Assembly: GCF_023343835.1 (NCBI RefSeq)
Contig: NC_064435.1
Span: 68,582,134 to 68,646,133 of the forward strand
Reading direction: 5' to 3'
DNA: 64,000 nucleotides
Source of the DNA: Lagopus muta
Taxonomy: Eukaryota; Chordata; Aves; Galliformes; Phasianidae
The translations under genes and the position numbers were made by a program. Position 1 is the first letter of the stretch. Every line of letters begins with the position of its first letter. Below the pieces are notes generated by a model, which saw nothing but the letters and a program-made list of their open reading frames with translations, ran no database searches and had not been told where the DNA came from. Positions 48,801-60,430 of the stretch are shown one piece after another.

Positions 48801-50117
48801 GTCTGTAAGCCCTGTGCTGGCCCCATAATTGCCTGCTGAACCTTAGCCAAAGGCTGGAGCTGGCATTTAGCTGCACGAGCATCATCAAACCCATCTACCA
48901 GAGGAGACAAACTGCAGGATTGTTTGCATTATTAATCTTTCCAGATAGCTTAACTCCTCAGTTAGCCTGAGCTCCCCTCCTCCTTATGGATGGTGCAGAC
49001 AAGCCAGGTGCATTGGAAAGGAGATGGAGGGCACCACCTACATGAAAAGCACCACTTACTTGGAAAAATTTGGGCAGTGGTGGCAAATACCCTTCTTGTC
49101 TGACAAACTGTCACTACAGAAGTGTGGCAGTTCCCTCTCATTGCCCTGCTGGCTCGGGGAACTGGGATGTTTTGATAGGGCCTATATGGATGAGACTGAC
49201 TTGCAGCCCAATGGAGGAAGGCTGGACTCTGAGATGAGAGGATGTCTGTATGAGAGGTCTGGCAGGAGGCAAGGGCACCTTCCTGTGATGGATAGGAAAG
49301 AAGCAAAGGAAGTCATGTTATGCCTGAGAGACAGCAGTTGGTTGTTGGCTGGCAGGTCTTTCCAAATCTAAGGTATGAGTGATAATGCATGGGGCTGGCT
49401 TCCCTGATGAAAGACTAAGGGAAGATTTTTAGAAAGATCTGCGCCAAAGTCAGTGGATGATATATTTGGTGGAAAGCTGAAAACACGTGTTGGATAAGCT
49501 GAGGAAGCAGTGCTGGTGGAAGAAGGTGATTTTGTCATATCAGGACTTTTCTTTACTGACAGAAAGGTTCAACTTTCTAACAAACAAAAATCCAGTATCC
49601 ATCTGTAAAGTATATGCTAGGGGATGAATTTAGTTTTAGTTTTAGTTTTGATTCACTGGCAGTACAGTTATTGTACAGTGGTTGCTTTTCCATTCCGTGT
49701 GATCTTCTGACACACCTAATACTTCCTCAGCCTTTTATACAGATGTGTGTAAATATATCAAGGGGTAAGAAGAGCTCTTCAGGCACACAGTGGATGATTT
49801 AAAAAAAAAAAAAAAAGAGTAATTACACAACATTATACTGGTCTAATGAATTCTATCATTGCTGGATTTTGGTATTCAACTCTAGTTATATATGCGTTTG
49901 CACAGCCCAGGCACCAGATGTGATTCTCCTTGTCTATGTTCAGTTACAGCACAGAAATTACTGCAAATTACTTCAAGCGAGATTTGACACTTCTGATTTA
50001 CAAAAAAAATTATCCATGTAGCCTTGTGTTTATAATATGTTTGGCTATTTTATTCTAATGCTAGTTTTTGAGCTGAATCTAAAGAACTTCTTTGTTTTGT
50101 TTTAATGTGTGAGTAGT
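45856..50117. other. ADCY2 intron 2, first part
   Basis: Starts with GTAAGA. A 9-base inverted repeat lies at 46202-46227, an A run at about 46255-46272 and a T run at 46746-46766. Two minus-strand frames at 47133-47348 and 47385-47591, and overlapping frames on both strands at 48962-49371, sit in less AT-rich DNA but resemble no protein I know. A short TTTTAG triplet repeat is at 49628-49648 and an A run at about 49801-49816. Confidence 0.55.
46202..46227. repeat. Perfect 9-bp inverted repeat with TTACGTA cores
   Basis: CTTACGTAT (46202-46210) and ATACGTAAG (46219-46227) form a perfect inverted repeat with an 8-base spacer. Each arm resembles a PAR-bZIP/NFIL3-type half site (consensus TTAYGTAA). 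It lies 347 bases beyond the exon 2 donor. Confidence 0.7.
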
Positions 50118-50500
50118 GTAGAACAGTTCAGTTGGCAGGGACCTACAGAGATCATCTAGTATGATGGCCTGACCATGTCAGGGCTCAGCAAAAGTTGAAG
50201 CATATTAATGACGACATCGTCCAGAAGTCTCTTAAACAGACATGGGGCAGCAACCACCTCTCTAGGAAGCCTGTTCCAGTGTCCAATCTCCTCCATCATG
50301 ATAAAGAATTTTTTCCTAATTTCCAGCCTGTTGTTCCCCAGCTCATATTTGCACTGTTCCCACACATCCTGGTGTTGGTGACCAGGAGCAGAGCCTGGCA
50401 CAATTCTGTACTTCTCCTCCTCAGGCAGCATTGAGGCCGCCTCTCGGTCTCCTCTAGGCTGGACAGTCTAATCCTTCTCATCCTCTCCTCAGAGGAGTTA
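50118..50500 (-). mobile_element. CR1 LINE fragment, antisense
   Basis: Begins 'gtagaacagttcagttggca', then 'gagatcatctagtatgatgg', 'gaagcctgttccagtgtcca' and 'tctcctctaggctggacagt', matching an antisense CR1 3' portion of a subfamily lacking the ATTCTATG tail here. Minus-strand frames at 50156-50431 keep '[12 protein letters not shown]', the CR1 RT C-terminus. 5'-truncated near 50500. Confidence 0.88.
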
Positions 50501-51458
50501 CTCTGTTATGCTGGAATGTTATGCAAGAGGAGTTGTTGTAGAGTGGTTGAATTCCAGCCTCAGAGCAACACTTGTGTATGAAATCTAGGCCAGATTTGCA
50601 GTATTAGTCTTTATTATTCTCATTTGTTTTGATACTTTCTTCACATCTGAGCATATAAGTCTGTTATGTGCTGAGGGATAGAGGCCTGCACAGCGGATCT
50701 TCTGTGAACAGTCATGGTAATTAGCTCTTGTGTAAAGTCAAGGGGCTGCAGTCTGTCCAGGGGCTCCTGAGGCAACATGGATTCTGCATTTCTGAGGGAG
50801 GACTTAGAGCTGTGTTTGGAGGTGAGCAAAGCCAAGGATGCAGAACTGGAGAGGAATGTGTGGGAGGTCTGAGCTCTCAGAATACAGTTGTATTTCTGGC
50901 AAGCTGGATGGGTTCATGGAAAATAAAGAATTTTACATAAAATTGTCCAGGGTCTTATTTTCACATCTTGCTTGGGACCTGCGTTGTGTGAAGTTAGCCC
51001 TGATGTAAATTACTATTAAAATGTGCACTTAAATGGTGCCAGAACAGTTAGATGTTTGAGAAGTAGATCAGGATGGATGCCAGGGAAGTTTCTGCAGCAC
51101 AGGAAAGCACAGATGAGTTATTGTGAACCTTGCAGTGGTCTTCGGATCTGGAGTATGGAGGAGACTCACAATTTTTTCAAGTTCAAGGAGAATCTAGTCT
51201 TAGCAAGAATGAATGAATATCCTAAGCAAGGAACTGAATCTTGAAGGAACATGGTTCGGTACCTTGCAGTATGAATAGTCACCTGGTAAAGGACCAGGTG
51301 GCTTGTTTCAAAGAATGAGGTACTGGGTAGCAGTTGATGCTGTGCTGTAGGAGCAGATGTGGAAGAAGACGACAAAACCCAGAATCCACAAGCACAAGCC
51401 ATTTTTTGGGGGGTCATGTTAGATGAAGGAGAAGAAGAGATGATTTTTATCTTAATAT

Positions 51459-51494
<36 letters not shown>

Positions 51495-54096
51495 CATATG
51501 AAGTTCTAGGCTAAATATAAGGACATTTTAATGTATTTATCAAATTCTGGTGAGACTATATCTGTATAAAAGTCAGGAAAAAGCTGAGCTACTAGAAACC
51601 TGCCAGCTTGTCATTAAAATCAGTAGTGTAGTAGATTAATATAGCAAAATAGTGTGTAGAACCTTTGAAGACCCTGTTAGCATAGCTAATGTGCCATTGT
51701 TAACCTTTGGTATGTGATGGCAGTGTGTTCTGATAGCTGTTCAGGGAAAGAAAACTGATTTATCTTGAGTAGGAAGAGCTGTTTTTTTTTTTTTTAATTT
51801 TTATTTTTTTAAAGTAAGACATCTGTTGTGGTGCCAAATGGAAAAGAAGAAGCAAAACTGGAGGAGATGGGAATTATTAAAATTATTGTAAATATAGGCA
51901 AAGGGAGATGGCAGCTGGTGTGACTTCAGAGAGCATCAAGCCTGAGGAAAATTGTTGGTTCAGTTTCTTGGGAAGATCTCTGGGGAATGATTCCCTTTAT
52001 TAATACCACTTGGGGCACATGGGGCAACAGAATGTCTTTGCTATAATGAAGATTGTTGATGGCACAGTTAAGAGTCCTGCAAAAAAGTAGGATGTTATAG
52101 GGCAAGAACAGCATGACCTTGAAGACCTAGATTAAATTTAATAGTACAAAGTATTAGGTGGGCCTGCATTTGGGAACTAACAGCAGAAAATTCAGCTGTG
52201 GGCCAAGAGATCATCAGTAGAAAATGAGCAGGAAAAGCAGAATGAAGAGGAGGTGCATGAAAAGGTCACTGCATCACTGGGGTAGCAGAATCAGTTACAA
52301 TGACAAGGGATCCAGATCAGGTGAGGTTTCACTGATGCCTTGATCACTATGTACATCTTGATGCACTATGCACATTTTGGTCATCTGCATTCAAAAGGAT
52401 ACACTGAAGCTGGAACAAATGCAACAAGTGAGATCATCAGGAGAAAGGAGAGAGCCCATTTTGTGTGGGAAATTTGACAGCTACAGAGGAGGAGAACAGA
52501 GGAACACAGTGATGTGACTGCCATCTACAGATGATACAGATGATACATCTACAGATAATGCCACTGGGGCACTGAGTTTGTGGAGTGGCTTTCCAGGCAG
52601 AACAGTAAGGACTAAAATAATGAATTGGTTTTATAGTGGAATGCTGCCCTTATTTAAAAGTCATTTGGTGTATTTGCAAGCAGGGGAATGGACTTCAGTG
52701 ATCCAGGAGCATCCTTTTAGTCCCTTTTGCCTATACATTACGTACATCCTGGGGTCTACTGAATTAGTCTAAATGGAAATTTACTTTGCATCTAAAATGC
52801 ATATTAAAACTAAAGAGAGAGATTTTCTAAGTTATAAAAGTTAATGACTTTTTATTATTTAAATGTTTTTTATCCTTCTGGAGAAGGAAGCAGTAGTCTC
52901 AAAAAAAGTATGGGATCATAATAACCTAGCTGTATTTCTGATCAGGCAGTTATTTTAGTTCATATAATTGATTTTTGATGTAATATGAACACGAAGAGGC
53001 TGAATGTCTCCTATACCTTTATAAGAAGAGCCTTTTGAAATCCTTGGCTTTATGCTAGTTTATTTTTCTTTACTCCATTTCCTATAGTGATTTTTCCATC
53101 TCAAATCATAAAATTAAGTATGAAGGCTGAAATGATTGCAGATTTTGTCAAGATTATTGCATAGTTTATACGTGTTGTGATACTTGCTGTGCAAGTCACG
53201 TGGATCAATTTTGCGATGGAAAGTATTAATGTAGCTCCATGAAAATACAATAAAAACTTATGTCTCAGATAAATATGCAAAGTTGATTGTGGCACGCTTT
53301 CCTCTCCATGATGGGAAATTATGCTTACAAAAAAACCCCTTAATATTCTTAGAATTCTGAAAATAAGTAATTGGGATTTCAAATGTCATCATATTGTTCT
53401 GATGTTGCTGATATCAAAAAAACAAATGACAAATGGAAATCAATGATTCAAGCCATTCATGAGGGCTCTTATATACACTTAGTAATTGATCTGGCATTAG
53501 AAAATAAACATTTTAATAATTTTATAGTGCATAGTAATAAACAGATACTTGTATGATGGAACTATTTGAGAGCCTTTAAAGAATTTGCCCACAATTTCTT
53601 AGCTAAGCATGCATTAGGCCATATAAGCCTTTTTCTTCAATTGAAATTGTTTTCTAGTTAGAAATTTTTCAGTTTGCCTGACTTCCAGGATTGGATTTTT
53701 TGTCATGGCACTGCTTGAGTCTTTTGGTCTGAGCTCTTTGCTTAAAAACTTGATCTTAGAGCTGAAGTAATTTTGTGACTTTAACACTTAATTCTTATTG
53801 ATGTCAGAAAAGTTTTACGCAAAAGAAATCTGAAGTCTTCTGGTAGCATTTGCAATTGATTCACCAGGGTGGTTAAACTCTCTAAACACTTGGTTGAGTT
53901 TTACAAGAGCTGGAGACATTAGGAAAAAAAAAAAAGCAACTTCTGTTTCAGTAAGGCTGACTCAATGTGACTTAAATTTATTTTTTAGAGAGTTACAATC
54001 TAGCTAAAATTTAAATTATATGAATTGTAGATAAATTGTAAATTTTTTGGGAACAAGAAGGTCTGCTTTCAAGAAGTTATTCATGTTATCTTACTG
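50501..54096. other. ADCY2 intron 2, second part
   Basis: Mostly unremarkable AT-rich intron. A T29 run lies at 51461-51489 and another T-rich tract at 51781-51812. The stretch 52320-52480 shows weak CR1-like words in sense orientation ('aagctggaacaaatgcaaca'), too decayed to call. No exon-like sequence was seen. Confidence 0.6.
51461..51489. repeat. T29 homopolymer
   Basis: An unbroken run of 29 T bases in intron 2, with AAAG following. No retroposon body was recognised next to it. Confidence 0.85.
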
Positions 54097-54225
54097 TTTT
54101 GGGGATGGAAGAGACCTGAAGACCACGTAGTTCCAACCCCCCTGTATTGGGCAGGGACACATCCCACTAGACCAGGTTGCTCAAAACCACTCAGCCTGGC
54201 TTTGAGCTCTTCCTGGTGTGGGGGG
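54097..54225 (-). mobile_element. CR1 LINE 3' fragment, antisense
   Basis: Reads 'tttggggatggaagagacct', 'ccactagaccaggttgctca' and 'cagcctggctttgagctctt', a short antisense CR1 3' UTR of the subfamily seen again at 55466. Both ends are decayed. Confidence 0.8.
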
Positions 54226-55465
54226 ATATTGAGCCATTGGTTAGTTTGAACAGTTTCAAACTTGACTGCGTATTCATTGTCGTTGCAGTCTAGATTGGAT
54301 TTTTCTTATTTGCTTCTTATACATCCATTTTGATCTAAGTTATATGTATTTAATAATTCTCTATTCGTAATTAATTTTATATGCCTTGTTTTCAATGCAT
54401 TATTTTGTGTGCTTTATTTTCTAGACATTATTCTTACTCAAGTAGGCAGACCTGAATGTCTTTTTTAATGTTCTTTTATATATAACATTTGAATGATTTG
54501 AAGGTACCTTTTTTAAAAAAGAATCATATTTAAGATTGCAGTTGGAGTGATGACTTAATACTACAGTCTGCATGTCTCATGTTCTCCTGTGCTACTGCAA
54601 AGTAATTTGCATTTTGTAATTTGCACTTTTTCCTTACTGGTGGTTTTTACATTTCTTTCTTTTTATAATAACTCGATTTCAGATTTTCTGTAATCTTCTA
54701 GTTATTTATCTACTGCATATTTGGAGTATAACTGTACATTGAATATTTTAACCATGCTTTGCTCATATTGCAATTCCTCTATTAATCTTTTTGCACTTTT
54801 ATAAATTTGCTTATTTTTGCATCTTTCTCGTATTTAGCATCATACTTGTCATCTCTCCCACTTATTAATGGGGATTGCCTTTCTTTAGTGCTTCATCATT
54901 TTTTATCACCTTGTACTTTCTGTGACAACATATTTTGTCTCCTTCAATATAGATGAGTTTATGTATAAACCAATATTCTTAGATGTCATTAGTGGCAACC
55001 ATAGTGTTGCAAGTTCAAATTTCCAAGGGCTCAGTTATAGGTCTGTCAGATTCTCCTTGTCCACACTTTCAGTTCTGCTTTAAAAAAAAAAAAAAAAAAA
55101 AAAGCTCTTATTACTCATTTTGACTATATACATTATCTAACGACAGCTCCTGTACACATTACTTTCATACATATATAAACAAGAACAATGTAATGTTTTA
55201 AATCTCTTTCACATAGATGAGATTTTAGTTTTTCCTAGATGCATCTGGAAGCTGTTTTTTTTTTTTTTTCCCCTTTCTAGTAGGAGCCTGAGTTACTCAG
55301 AGTCTGGAAACTTATCAAATATGATTTAGGGACTTTGTCGTGTCTAATGGGACGAGCAGCCAGGTCTACCAAATGACAAAGTTTTGACAAGGGGAGGAAA
55401 GTATGATGTCCACATGCAATTTATTTGTATTGTTGTATTACTTGTACTTATTTCTGTAATACCAC
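54226..55465. other. ADCY2 intron 2, AT-rich stretch
   Basis: Strongly T-rich intronic DNA with no exon-like sequence. Simple runs occur at 55082-55103 (A22) and about 55255-55270 (T). Nothing else recognised. Confidence 0.65.
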
Positions 55466-55845
55466 CTATTTCCACCCTGCTATAGGCAGGGACACCTTCC
55501 TTTAGACCAGGTTGCTCAAAGTCCCATCCAGTCTGGCCTTCAATGCTTCCAGGGCGGGAGCGTCCACAGCCTCACTGGGCAATCTTTTCCAGTGTCTCAC
55601 CCCCTCACAGTGAAGAATTTCTTCCTGATACCTGGTCTAAATCCACCCTCTTCCAGTTTAAAACCATTTCTCCTCGTCCTGTGGCTATATGGCCTTATAA
55701 AAAGTCCCTCCACTGCTTTCCTGTAGGCCCCTTTCAGGTACTGGATAGCCATATAAGGTCCCTCTGGAGTCTTCTTTTCTTCAGGCTAAAAAGCCCCAGC
55801 TCTTTCAGCCTGTTACAGGGTATCCTTCTCCAGAGAGGCTAGCAA
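55466..55845 (-). mobile_element. CR1 LINE fragment, antisense
   Basis: Reads 'ttagaccaggttgctcaaag', 'catccagtctggccttcaat', 'cagtgaagaatttcttcctg', 'aaaccatttctcctcgtcct' and 'ggctaaaaagccccagctct', the antisense of the CR1 RT C-terminus and 3' UTR. The copy ends at 'gggtatccttctccagag'. It lacks the terminal 3' repeat. Confidence 0.9.
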
Positions 55846-58403
55846 AATAATCTCTACTAATTATCTTTTATTTCCTTTTCTTTTCACCTCTCCTTAATTA
55901 CTTACAATGAAGTTTCAGACAGCACTTCTGATCTGAAGCTGTGTGAGCATCCTGCATTTTACAATACTGTGGAGATGTGTAGTAGCCACTGAAGTCTGCT
56001 AGAAATGGAAAATCTTTCCAGATCCATTGCATGCTGTTTTTGCAAGTAATTATTACATTAGTAGTAGGAAGCATTGATTACTGAACAAAATGACTTTATT
56101 TCCTGTAGTGTTATAAGGTTTGTATTCTTTATTTACCTGCTGACCATCCATCTATGGTAGGGATATATAAAATAAAATGAGATTATTTTTTTTCAGTAAA
56201 ATGTCAGACTTCAGTCTTCAGTATCTTTGCAATTGTATTATGTTGTTTATTTTAACCTATCTTACCAAAGCAGAGGGATACTACCATGCCAGGTATATCC
56301 CTTTGTTTGAAATGGCTGCAGTCTCTATTACAGTGCTGGAGGACTGAAGTCAGAACACGAGCCCACTACTGCTGTGTCTGTGTTTCCATGAGATGAAACG
56401 TTTGCCCATGGGCAGATAGCTGCTATTTGGTATCTTTGGTCTGAGCTCCGTAATGCTGGAGAAGTGTTGGATTTGCTGTTAGTTCCTGGGCTGCAGTATG
56501 GAAGAAGATGCACTGAATAAACATGAAGAAATAAAGAGGGATTGAATTAAAACCATAAAAGAAATACAATCAGCAGTAAGGATAAGTTAGTGTAAATTGA
56601 TGGTAAATAAAATACTTAGTTGATTAGATAAGGAACAGTGAGCCTTTTGCTTGATCGAGAAGTAGACTTTCAGCTCTTGTTATCAGTGTGTTATCAGTGG
56701 CAGTGAGTAGAGATGGGATGGTGAACAAGTATGAACAAATAATCCAGGAGCTCTAAAAAAGCTCACCTTCTCTGGAATAATTTTGAAGTATAGAAGGTCA
56801 GCAGTATTGTACATTCCAGGCTGCTGGCTCATTGTCATGCTGCTACAGTAAGGTTTCTTGCAGCTAGGGAAATTACTTCTTATATATATAAAAAATATAT
56901 ATATATATATTCTTATTCTATACAGATATATACGTATCACACGTTACATACTGAAATGTATCCTACATATTTTTATATATAATTTAACACTAGGTACACT
57001 GAAAATAATATTATGACTCCTCAAGCATTTAGAGAAAAAAAATAAATCTAGCAAGAGGAAGGAGTGTGCATGTTTTGAATAAATTAATTTTAATGCAGGA
57101 TATATATGAGGAAGTCATTCCTTTTAGGCAAGGTCAGTTGATGAACTCATGTTACATGAAAAAGCTTGTAGCAATTTTAGAATCTTTTTTTTTTTTTTTT
57201 TTAAAGCAAAAATTTTCGCCTCTTTCCTTCTAATAGCTCCTTAACCTTGAAATCCTCCAAAAGAAGTTATCGCCTACATTGCAACTTCATAGTAACGAGT
57301 CATAGTAATGTCTGTTCATTTAAAAATACTGCTCAAGTTAGGTTTCTTCTTATTGTTAAGTAAACTGTTCAGTAAATTACCACTTGAAGATACTGTTCTT
57401 CAGTTTTCAAACTTTTTTTTCCCCTTTATCACTGTTTTTCTGACTAGAGATACTGGATTATTTTTTTGTTGAATCGGTTTCATGAAACTTTAATCTTTAG
57501 GGCTATAAATTATTCACAACTAATGCCAAGAGTTAGGGAAGAGGCAGCACTGGGATAGCCCTTATGGAGGTGACAGTCCTATATATCCTGTCCTGTGTCC
57601 AAATCAAAGCAATGCATTAGGCTGATTTGCTGCTGTGGTGGGTTGAGAAGCCACAGTAGCTCTTGTTCCTGAGCAGGCAGAGTTGCACTGTGTAATCCCT
57701 AGGCCTTGAAATGTCCTCTGCTGCTGGATTCCTGACCTAGTTCCTTGAAATCTGTGATCTCTCACTCCTTCAACACACCTCAACTTCTGTACCCAGTCAC
57801 TTCTGTTCCAAGAGATCTCCTAAATTATCCCAAATTTTCCCTAAGCAATTTCTCCTTTTCCTTTCGTAATTCCCTTTTAACTCATCCTAGGCAGGAATGC
57901 TATGGTCAAGGTTCTCTTGTTGTCCTGGGCCATCTCTCTATCTCTCTGACTTTTTAGGCTTCTCATCCTCAGTTTTTGCTGCAGTTTTGTCAACTCAAGC
58001 ACCAGTGCCACTGTAATTTCCCATAATTTCTCACCCTACGGTGTCATGGTATTCCACTGCTTGTCAGTAGATTAACAACCTTAAAATAAATAAATAAATT
58101 AGTTACCCATGCCTGCTGCTCTAACAGGTGGATCTTCAAGAAGCATAGCCAAAGCTCTGCTTTGATATGATTTAAATATCTCGGGTGCGTGTTATGTATC
58201 AAATCATTTTGGACAGGACTCTTGAGGGCAGGAAAAGCAATGGGGCATGGCATGTCTATTCAGGATGCATTTAAATGCGTTTATTGCTTCTAAAGTGATT
58301 CATTCTGACTTTCAAATTACTATGCCACTAGTTTAAATGAAAACTTGTTGGGTATTGCTTATCAGAAATATTTAGGCAATTTTAAGACAAGAACCACTGA
58401 TTT
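55846..58403. other. ADCY2 intron 2, third part
   Basis: AT-rich intron with alternating AT microsatellites at about 56880-56935, a T run at 57186-57202, a C/T-rich stretch at 57720-57960, and an AAAT repeat near 58083-58099. No exon, RNA gene or certain mobile element was seen. Confidence 0.6.
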
Positions 58404-58436
58404 GTGAGTGCTTCTTCCCCACCTTGCTGCCTGGGA

Positions 58437-58778
58437 ATGTTACGGTTGGCAGCTCTGCCTGGCCCAGGAGCTCTGGGAGTAAGTGATGGTGGACCTTGTC
58501 AGCATATTAAATCCTACTGTAGTATTGTGCTTAGCACAGCGATGCGGCCTCTGGTGCTCAAGTTAGTGAATTCTATTGCATTGTTGCACTGCATTGCATT
58601 TTGTAGTGTAGGCTTCATTATAGCTGGAATGACTGCCTATTTCTACACACCTCAGTATGCAGGACCCCAGAAATGGAGCAAGAATGGTGTGGGACAGGGA
58701 TTCTTTCCACCGATGTACCCAGAGTGCAATCTCCCAGAAATAGACTTTGTTCCGCCTTCAGTCCAGAAAACTGCTTAA
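58437..58778 (+). CDS. Unrecognised 113-codon ORF with one hydrophobic segment
   Basis: An open frame from ATG 58437 (purine at -3) to TAA 58776-58778, unusually long for this AT-rich intron; it stays open upstream to GTG 58404. The predicted product has a hydrophobic stretch in its middle ('IALLHCIAFCSVGFIIAGM') followed by an aromatic, proline-rich tail ('TAYFYTPQYAGPQKW', 'PPMYPECNLPEIDFVPPSVQ'), so it reads as a possible small single-pass membrane protein. An ATTAAA polyadenylation-type hexamer lies 53 bases after the stop (58831-58836). A possible acceptor (TTTTGTAG) lies inside at about 58601-58608, so it could instead be a last exon. No family is recognised. It is not the next ADCY2 exon. 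Chance or a decayed retrocopy remain possible; no A tail is seen. Confidence 0.22.
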   Translation: MLRLAALPGPGALGVSDGGPCQHIKSYCSIVLSTAMRPLVLKLVNSIALLHCIAFCSVGFIIAGMTAYFYTPQYAGPQKWSKNGVGQGFFPPMYPECNLPEIDFVPPSVQKTA

Positions 58779-58830
58779 CAGCTGCAGAGAAGCCTCCTGG
58801 AGGGTTGTTCATGAGTGCTTCTTTGTAACA

Positions 58831-58836
58831 ATTAAA
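58831..58836 (+). terminator. ATTAAA polyadenylation-type hexamer
   Basis: The common AATAAA variant ATTAAA follows the unknown ORF by 53 bases. A downstream GT-rich element is not obvious. It matters only if that ORF is transcribed. Confidence 0.2.
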
Positions 58837-60220
58837 GCCTCTTGCATTGAGGTAGCAGCACTACAAAGGCTGTAATCAGATTACTACAGTTGAAATTCTC
58901 GGTTGATGTATTGCTGTTGCCCACTTTGACATTTACATAATTTTAATGGTGTCAAACTACCGGAGAAGAGCTCAGCTGGGAGTGAATGTCTAGCGATCAT
59001 TAATCCATCATAGCCGGGTAAGCATTTTATCATGATTATCAGAAGATATATTTACATGGAGACAGGCAAAGGTGACGTATCATCTAGCCTCTTTGCCCTT
59101 GGGAGGTGATGGCTGCTCAGCTTCCTCTTGGGGAAGGGAGAACAGCTGAGGGACTTGCTGGAGCAGCTCCAGCAATCAGCAGTGTCTGAAGCTGAGGAGA
59201 TTTTTGCCTGAAGCTGAACCCCTTCCAAGCAGTAAGGAATGGCATTTTGAATCCTCTCTGCTGCATTTCACACCCCTATTTTGTCTTTTTTTTTAATTTC
59301 CTGAATCTTAGTGTGGTATTTTTAGATGTAATGCAGTACCTGGTCTTGTGTTGTACATGCTTATTTTTGTTTTAAATATCTGCCTTTCCTTGAATTTTGA
59401 AGCATGCAGGGTGCATCATGTCCCCATTTGTTTAATAGGTCATCGTGTAAGTAATACCTAGCAGGGATCATTAAAGGGGATATTGTGTGTAACAAGGGGA
59501 AAGTTATTTTTAACAGCAGAACTGAAGAGCACTCTCTTCTATCCTAGTCCCCCAAAAGACAAAAATGACTCATTTACATTTCAGATGTGATGTAGATACC
59601 AACTGTTACCAACTTCATTCAGAACTGTGTTGAAGCCTTCAAAAAATTTATTCTGGATGAATAGAAAAATGACAAGTTATTAAATATATCAACAGTAATA
59701 GCTATTAGGCAGGGATTACACTGAGTTTCCAAGAGATACTGTTTGGCCAAATATGTTATGCTGCTTGCAATTTTAATTTTTCTTTTCCAGTCCTTTAAAA
59801 CCAGTAAGGAGCATATAAAAGCCTTGCTTTCTGAAGCCAAGAACTCAAGTTCTGTACCTAGTGTCTCAGCTTCCCACTGATGTTTTGGTGAGAGAAAGAA
59901 TTGATTTACCACCTGCAGAAAATATAGTTTAACAAGATATCTTCTCTCTCCCTTGAGATAGTGTACTTTTTGAGACAATGTAGAATAGTGAGCTACTTTA
60001 TCTACCGTCTTTTGTATATTTCTGTAAAAGATGCAGCTTTGCTGGCTAAAAACTGCCATTTTGTCTACGCTGATAATCTTGGGAGAGTCATTTCAGCTAC
60101 TTGTAACAGCTGCTGTGATTTTGGTGGAAGGACTGAAAATAGCTCTTTGGATCATATCTGTGCAGTAACAGCCGTTAGGAATGGGTATCTCTCAGACTTT
60201 TCCAGGGAGTCCTTGTGAAA
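58837..60220. other. ADCY2 intron 2, fourth part
   Basis: No mobile element was recognised. A 146-codon minus-strand open frame (59619-60059) is the longest in the window outside the GC-rich island and the CR1 bodies. It is rich in lysine, phenylalanine and leucine, starts MAVFSQQSC and resembles no protein I know. In DNA of this composition one such frame could occur by chance. Confidence 0.45.
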
Positions 60221-60430
60221 TTAATTCCACCACTTGTCACAGCAGTGTTTCAGTAACTCGCTTTTTCGCTGCAGTTCTGTAGAGGCATAAAACCTACCAG
60301 GACCACTTTGAAGTGGGTCAGGGCAGTGGTGTGGAGCCCAGGCATCACTGCCTTGAAGTGATTTGGGAGAACACACGTCATGTTGAGTATAACCAATTCC
60401 AAAGTAAGAAGGGCTGTGCAAAACCAAAAG
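60221..60430 (-). pseudogene. Possible mariner transposase C-terminal remnant
   Basis: On the minus strand, 'HSPSYF' is followed some 40 residues later by 'GRFYASTELQ' and then 'CCDKWW'. This order recalls the end of mariner transposases, where a HxPYSPDLAP block is followed by a FYxxGI block and a RWDKC block. Base-level resemblance around 60370-60425 also fits. The aspartate-bearing catalytic context is decayed and inverted terminal repeats were not located, so this is a tentative call. Confidence 0.3.

Noticed and set aside
52320-52480. Possible old sense CR1 fragment
   Set aside because: Scattered CR1-like words without continuous alignment; not enough to annotate.
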